A stretch of 64,000 nt of DNA from Diospyros lotus (Eukaryota > Streptophyta > Magnoliopsida > Ericales > Ebenaceae): contig NC_068340.1 of assembly GCF_014633365.1 (NCBI RefSeq), positions 34,360,328-34,424,327 on the forward strand, read 5' to 3'. This document shows positions 56,846-64,000 of this stretch, in pieces. Both the position numbers and the translations under genes were made by a program. Position 1 is the stretch's first letter. Each line of letters starts with the position of its first letter. Under the pieces are notes generated by a model. That model was given only the letters and a program-made list of their open reading frames with translations, had not been told where the DNA came from and made no database searches.

Positions 56846-59800
56846 GTCATCGGGTTTTGTGGGGCCATGAAACCTGATTTTTTAATAAAAATGATTTTTG
56901 TTTTTTGGCAATGGGAATTTTCAATGTTGCCCAATAAAAAATAATGTATTTTTACATTTGTTGACTTGATTAAATTTATAATTCACAAAAAATAACAATG
57001 GAATGATAATAAAACACAACCAATACATAATTAAGTGTTCTAACTACTAACAACATTAGATTAAATTGATGTAATGATTACAAAATTTATCCAAAAATAA
57101 AAGTATAATTTTTAAACAATAATTTATTTTTGGAACTATTGAATAACTTGGAAAACTCCCATGGCCAAGAAAAGAAAAAAATGATAAAAATAACCATTTT
57201 AATAAAAAAAATCGGGCTTTGTGGGGCCACAAAACCTGATTTTTTAATAAAAATCATTTTTTGATCTTTTTTTTTTTTTTTGGCCATGGGATATTTCAAA
57301 GTTACCCAATAAAAAATGATGTATTTTTACATTTTTTGGCTTAATTGAATTTATAATTCACAATAAATAACAATGGGATGATAATAAAACATAACCAATA
57401 CATGATTAAGTATTCTAACTACTAACAATATTGGATTAAATTGATATAATGATTATAAAATTTACCCAAAAATACAAGTATAATTTTTAAACAATAATTT
57501 ATTTTTGATACTATTGGATAACTTGGAAAAATACAATAGCCAAGAAAAGAAAAGAAAAAAATCAAAATAACCATTTTAATAAAGAAAATCGGGCTTTGTG
57601 GGGCCACAAAACCCGGCTCGGGTTTTGTGGGGCCATGAAATCTGATTTTTTAATAAAAATTATTTTTTGATATTTTTTTTTGCCATGGGATATTACAAAA
57701 TTATCCAATAAAAATAATGTACTTTTACCTTTTTTGACTTGATTAAATTTATAATTCACAAGAAATAACAATGGAATGATAATAAAACACAATCAATACA
57801 TGATTAAGTGTTCTAACTACTAACAAAATCGGATTAAATTGATGTAATGATTATAAAATTTATTCAAAAATAAAAGTATAATTTTTAAACAATAATTTAT
57901 TTTTGGGACTATTGAATAATTTGAAAAAATCCCATGGCCAAGAAAATAAAAAAAGGATAAAAATAACCATTTTAATAAAAAAAAATCAGGCTTTGTGGGG
58001 CCACAAAACCCAGCCCGGGTTTTGTGGGGCCATGAAACCTGATTTTTTAATAAAAATGAATTTTTTGATCTTTCTTTTTTGGGGGGCCATGGGATTTTTC
58101 AAAGTTACCCAATAAAGAATAATGTATTTTTATATTTTTTGACTTGATTAAATTTATAATTCATAAGAAATAACAATGGAATGATAATAAAACACAACCA
58201 ATACATGATTAAGTGTTCTAACTACTAACAATATTGGATTAAATTGATGTAATGATTATAAAATTTATCTAAAAATACAAGGATAATTTTTAAACAATAA
58301 TTTATTTTTTGGACTATTGAATAACTTGGTAAAATCCCATGGCAAAGAAAGGAAAAAAAAAAGGTATACAAATAACCATTTTAATAAAAAAAATCGGGCT
58401 TTGTGGGGCCACAAAACCCGGCCTGAGTTTTGTGGGGCCATGAAACATGATTTTTTAATAAAAATGGATTTTTTGATCTTTTTTTTTTCGGCCATCGGAT
58501 TTTTCAAAGTTAGCCAATGAAAAATAATGTATTTTTACCTTTTTTTGACTTGATTAAATTTATAATTCACAAGAAATAACAATGGAATAATAATAAAACA
58601 CAATCAATACATGATTAAGTGTTATAACTACTAACAACATTGGTTTAAATTGATCTAATGATTATAAAATTTATTCAAAAATAAAAGTATAATTTTTAAA
58701 CAATAATTTATTTTTGGTACTATTGAATAACTTGAAAAAATCTTATGGTCAAGAAAAGAAAAAAAATGATAAAAATAACCATTTTAATAAAAAAAAATCG
58801 GGTTTTGTGGGGCCACAAAACTCGGGCTCGGGTTTTGTGGGGCCATGAAACTGATTTTTTAATAAAAATGAATTTTTTGATCTTTTTTTTTTTTTTGAGC
58901 CATGGGATTTTTCAAAGTTACCCAATAAAAAATAATGTATTTTTACCTTTTTTGACTTGATTAAATTTATAATTCACAAGAAATAACAATGGAATGATAA
59001 TAAAACACAACCAATACATGATTAAGTATTCTAACTACTAACAACATTGGATTAAATTGATGTAAAGATTATAAAATTTATCTAAAAATAAAAGTATAAT
59101 TTTTAAATAATAATTTATTTTTGGAACTATTGAATAACTTGAAAAAATCTCATGGCAAAGAAAAGAAAAAAAAAGGATAAAAATAACCATTTTAATAAAA
59201 AAAAAATCGGGCTTTGTGGGGCCACAAAACCCGGCTCCGGTTTTGTGGGGCCATGAAACCTGATTTTTTAATAAAAATGAATTTTTTGATCTTTTTTTTT
59301 TTGAGCCATGGGATTTTTCAAAGTTACCCAATAAAAAATAATGTATTTTTACCTTTTTTGACTTGATTAAATTTATATTTCATAAGAAATAACAATAGAA
59401 TGATAATAAAACACAACCAATACATGATTAAGTGTTCTAACTACTAACAACATTGGATTAAATTGATGTAATGATTATAAAATTTATTCAAAAATAAAAG
59501 TATAATTTTTAAACAATAATTTATTTTTGAGACTATTAAATAATTTGAAAAAATCTCATGGCTAAGAAAAGAAAAAAATGGATAAAAATAACAATTTTAA
59601 TAAAAAAAATCGGGTTTTGTGGGGCCATAAAACCCGGCCCGGGTTTTGTGGGGCCATGAAACCTGATTCTTTAATAAAAATGTATTTTTTGATCTTTTTT
59701 TTTTGCCATGGGATATTTCGAAGTTACCCACTAAAAAATAATGTATTTTTACCTTTTTTTGATTTGATTAAATTTATAATTCACAAGAAATAACAATGGA

Positions 59801-62800
59801 ATGATAATAAAACATAATCAATACATGATTAAGTGTTGTAACTACTAACAACATTGGATTAAATTGATATAATGATTATAAAATTTATCCAAAAATAAAA
59901 GTATAATTTTTAAACAATAATTTATTTTTGGGACTATTGAATAACTTTGAAAAATCCCATGGCCAAGAAAAGAAAAACAAGGATAAAAATAACCATTTTA
60001 ATAAAAATAATCGGCCTTTGTGGGGACACAAAATCCGGGCCAGGTTTTGTGGGGCCATGAAACCTGATTTTTTAATAAAAATAAATTTTTTGATCCCTTT
60101 TTTTTTTTGTTTTTGGGGCCATGGGATTTTTCAAAGTTACCCAACAAAGAGTAATGTATTTTACATTTTTTGACTCGATTAAATTTATAATTCACAAGAA
60201 ATAACAATGGAATGATAATAAAACACAACCAATACATGATTAAATGTTCTAACTACTAACATTATTGGATTAAATTGATGTAATGATTATAAAATTTATC
60301 TAAAAATAAAAATATAATTTTTAAACAATAATTTATTTTTGGGACTATTGAATAATTTGGAAAAATTCCATGGCTAAGAGAAGAAAAAAAAAGGATAAAA
60401 ATAACAATTTTAATAAAAAAAATTGGGCTTTGTGGGGTCATAAAATCCGGCCCGGTTTTGTGGGGCCATGAAACCTGATTTTTTAATAAAAATGTATTTT
60501 TTGATTTTTTTTTTGGGCCATGGGATATTTCAAAGTTACCCAATAAAAAATAATGTATTTTTACCTTTTTTGATTTGATTAAATTTATAATTCACAAGAA
60601 ATAACAATGGAATGATAATAAAACATAATCAATACATGATTAAGTGTTCTAACTACTAACAACATTGGATTAAATTGATGTAATGATTATAAAATTTATC
60701 CAAAAATAAAAGTATAACTTTTAAACAATAATTTATTTTTGGAACTATTAAATAACTTTAAAAAATTCCATGGCCAAGAAAAGAAAAAAAAAGGGATAAA
60801 AATAACCATTTTAATAAAAAAAATCGGGCTTTGTGGGGCCACAAAACCCGACCCGGGTTTTGTTGGGCCATGAAACCTGATTTTTTAATAAAAATTAATT
60901 TTTTGATCCTCTTTTTTTTTTGGGCCATGGGATTTTTCAAAGTTACCCAATAAAAAATAATGTAATTTTACATTTTTTGATTTGATTAAATTTATAATTC
61001 ACAAGAAATAACAATGGAATGATAATAAAACACAACCAATACATGATTAAGTGTTCTAAGTACTAACAACATTGGATTAAATTGATGTAATGATTATAAA
61101 ATTTACCCAAAAATACAAGTATAAATTTTAAACAATAATTTATTTTTGGTACTATTGAATAACTTGAAAAAATCTTATGGTCAAGAAAAGAAAAAAATGA
61201 TAAAAATAACCATTTTAATAAAAAAAATCGGGTTTTGTGGGGCCACAAAACTCGGGCTCGGGTTTTGTGGGGCCATGAAACTGATTTTTTAATAAAAATG
61301 AATTTTTTGATCTTTTTTTTTTTTTGAGCCATGGGATTTTTCAAAGTTACCCAATAAAAAATAATGTATTTTTACCTTTTTTGACTTGATTAAATTTATA
61401 ATTCACAAGAAATAACAATGGAATGATAATAAAACACAACCAATACATGATTAAGTATTCTAACTACTAACAACATTGGATTAAATTGATGTAAAGATTA
61501 TAAAATTTATCTAAAAATAAAAGTATAATTTTTAAATAATAATTTATTTTTGGAATTATTGAATAACTTGAAAAAATCTCATGGCAAAGAAAAGAAAAAA
61601 AAAGGATAAAAATAACCATTTTAATAAAAAAAAATCGGGCTTTGTGGGGCCACAAAACCTGGCTCGGGTTTTGTGGGGCCATGAAACCTGATTTTTTAAT
61701 AAAAATGAATTTCTTGATCTTTTTTTTCTTGAGCCATGGGATTTTTCAAAGTTACCCAATAAAAAATAATGTATTTTTACCTTTTTTGACTTGATTAAAT
61801 TTATATTTCATAAGAAATAACAATAGAATGATAATAAAACACAACCAATACATGATTAAGTGTTCTAACTACTAACAACATTGGATTAAATTGATGTAAT
61901 GATTATAAAATTTATTCAAAAATAAAAGTATAATTTTTAAACAATAATTTATTTTTGAGACTATTAAATAATTTGAAAAAATCCCATGGCTAAGAAAAGA
62001 AAAAAATGGATAAAAATAACAATTTTAATAAAAAAAATCGGGCTTTGTGGGGCCATAAAACCCGGCCCGGGTTTTGTGGGGCCATGAAACCTGATTCTTT
62101 AATAAAAATGTATTTTTTGATCTTTTTTTTTTGCCATGGGACATTTCGAAGTTACCCACTAAAAAATAATGTATTTTTACCTTTTTTTGATTTGATTAAA
62201 TTTATAATTCACAAGAAATAACAATGGAATGATAATAAAACATAATCAATACATGATTAAGTGTTGTAACTACTAACAACATTGGATTAAATTGATATAA
62301 TGATTATAAAATTTATCCAAAAATAAAAGTATAATTTTTAAACAATAATTTATTTTTGGGACTATTGAATAACTTTGAAAAATCCCATGGCCAAGAAAAG
62401 AAAAACAAGGATAAAAATAACCATTTTAATAAAAATAATCGGCCTTTGTGGGGACACAAAATTCGGGCCAGGTTTTGTGGGGCCATGAAACCTGATTTTT
62501 TAATAAAAATAAATTTTTTGATCCCTTTTTTTTTTTTTGTTTTTGGGGCCATGGGATTTTTCAAAGTTACCCAACAAAGAGTAATGTATTTTACATTTTT
62601 TGACTCGATTAAATTTATAATTCACAAGAAATAACAATGGAATGATAATAAAACACAACCAATACATGATTAAATGTTCTAAATACTAACATTATTGGAT
62701 TAAATTGATGTAATGATTATAAAATTTATCTAAAAATAAAAATATAATTTTTAAACAATAATTTATTTTTGGGACTATTGAATAATTTGGAAAAATTCCA

Positions 62801-64000
62801 TGGCTAAGAGAAGAAAAAAAAAGGATAAAAATAACAATTTTAATAAAAAAAATTGGGCTTTGTGGGGTCATAAAATCCGGCCCGGTTTTGTGGGGCCATG
62901 AAACCTGATTTTTTAATAAAAATGTATTTTTTGATTTTTTTTTTGGACCATTGGATATTTCAAAGTTACCCAATAAAAAATAATGTATTTTTACCTTTTT
63001 TGATTTGATTAAATTTATAATTCACAAGAAATAACAATGGAATGATAATAAAACATAATCAATACATGATTAAGTGTTCTAACTACTAACAACATTGGAT
63101 TAAATTGATGTAATGATTATAAAATTTATCCAAAAATAAAAGTATAACTTTTAAACAATAATTTATTTTTGGAACTATTAAATAACTTTAAAAAATTCCA
63201 TGGCCAAGAAAAGAAAAAAAAAGGGATAAAAATAACCATTTTAATAAAAAAAATCGGGCTTTATGGGGCCACAAAACCCGACCCGGGTTTTGTTGGGCCA
63301 TGAAACCTGATTTTTTAATAAAAATTAATTTTTTGATCCTCTTTTTTTTTTGGGCCATGGGATTTTTCAAAGTTACCCAATAAAAAATAATGTAATTTTA
63401 CATTTTTTGATTTGATTAAATTTATAATTCACAAGAAATAACAATGGAATGATAATAAAACACAACCAATACATGATTAAGTGTTCTAAGTACTAACAAC
63501 ATTGGATTAAATTGATGTAATGATTATAAAATTTACCCAAAAATACAAGTATAAATTTTAAACAATAATTTATTTTTGGGACTATTGGATAACTTGGAAA
63601 AATCTCATGGCCAAGAAAAGAAAAAAAAAGTATCAAAAAATCCATTTTAATAAAAGAAATCGGGCTTTGTGGGGCTATAAAAGCTTATTTTTTAATAAAA
63701 ATGGATTTTTTGATTTTTTTTTTGGCCATGGGATTTTTTAAATTTACCCAATAAAAAATGATGTATTTTTACATTTTTTGGCTTGATTGAATTTATAATT
63801 CACAATAAATAATAATGGATTGATAATAAAACACACACAACCAATACATGTTTAAGTGTTCTAACTACTAACAACATTGGATTAAATTGATGTGATGATT
63901 ATAAAATTTATCCAAAAATATAAGTATAATTTTTAAACATTAATTTATTTTTGGGACTGTTGCGTAACTTGAAAAAATTCCATGGCCAAAAAAAGAAAAA
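56846..64000. repeat. Satellite array of about 405-bp units built on a long inverted repeat
   Basis: About 18 units run to the window edge; centres fall near 57,615, 58,013, 58,420, 58,821, 59,231, 59,636, 60,035, 60,447, 60,853, 61,253, 61,664, 62,064, 62,464, 62,875 and 63,283. Each full unit has the core TTTGTGGGGCCACAAAACCC and CCGGGTTTTGTGGGGCC. Outward from the core, TCCCATGGCC on the left pairs with GGCCATGGGA on the right, and CCATTTTAATAAAA pairs with TTTTAATAAAAATG. The arms reach roughly 100 bp each side. The remaining 160 bp or so is a unique spacer (AACAATGGAATGATAATAAA). Units near 57,225 and 63,670 carry one core motif instead of two. Short ORFs with similar peptides on both strands follow from the symmetry and are not genes. 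Confidence 0.88.
58700..63570. repeat. Higher-order repeat: six-unit, 2.43-kb block in two near-identical copies
   Basis: Unit variants recur in the same order 2,428-2,430 bp apart, for example starts of identical variant segments at 59,578/62,006, 59,928/62,356 and 60,758/63,188. The block boundary falls near 61,130. Within a block the units differ clearly from each other, so this is a recent segmental duplication by unequal exchange. Confidence 0.8.

Noticed and set aside
56846..64000. Many 60-97 codon frames on both strands with similar peptides
   Set aside because: They follow the satellite unit and its mirror symmetry, change frame through A- and T-runs, and have no domain; not genes.

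Overview
The window is nuclear DNA of a flowering plant, most likely a woody eudicot (species not determined). It is AT-rich, has spliceosomal introns of up to 8 kb, and carries copia and gypsy LTR elements, RTE-type LINE/Au-SINE tails, hAT and MITE elements and a satellite array. I see no rRNA, tRNA gene or CRISPR array.

The left two thirds (1-42,080, minus strand) hold a head-to-tail tandem pair of DICER-LIKE 2 (DCL2) genes. The upstream copy (41,416 to 11,394) can be spliced from 22 coding exons into one frame of 1,400 residues: helicase, DUF283-type dimerisation domain, PAZ, RNase IIIa, RNase IIIb and dsRNA-binding domain. Its large introns are full of transposons: a complete 2.7-kb gag-only LTR element (35,765-38,467, matching 5-bp target duplications), a 3.9-kb degraded copia element with further insertions inside it (27,515-31,414), a GC-rich RING-finger ORF island (24,780-25,345) and a degraded RTE LINE (13,968-15,795).

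The downstream copy (9,306 to beyond position 1) is the most interesting locus. It keeps the promoter, 5'UTR and 5'UTR intron of the full gene, but its start codon is joined directly to the 3' end of the DUF283 exon. The whole helicase (about 570 codons) is therefore missing, yet splicing across the junction keeps frame. Every coding indel against the full copy is a multiple of three, so an open protein of roughly 800 residues is predicted. In this copy RNase IIIa has lost two acidic residues (Glu to Lys and Glu to Ala), while RNase IIIb keeps its acidic set. The prediction is a helicase-less, single-active-site Dicer, possibly a dsRNA nickase or a decoy partner of the full enzyme.

The right third (42,080-64,000) has no convincing intact gene. 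It holds a hAT-like non-autonomous element (43,326-44,579), a probable long gypsy LTR (about 48,073-50,701), a decayed RPA1-like single-strand DNA-binding gene (50,684-52,394), an AT-rich array of about 245-bp units (53,960-55,080) and a tRNA-derived SINE candidate (about 55,725-55,930). From 56,846 to the right edge runs a satellite of about 405-bp units. Each unit is built around a long inverted repeat, and a 2.43-kb six-unit block is duplicated almost exactly. Transcripts of this array would fold into dsRNA hairpins, the kind of substrate that Dicer-like enzymes act on; any link to the neighbouring DCL2 pair is speculation.
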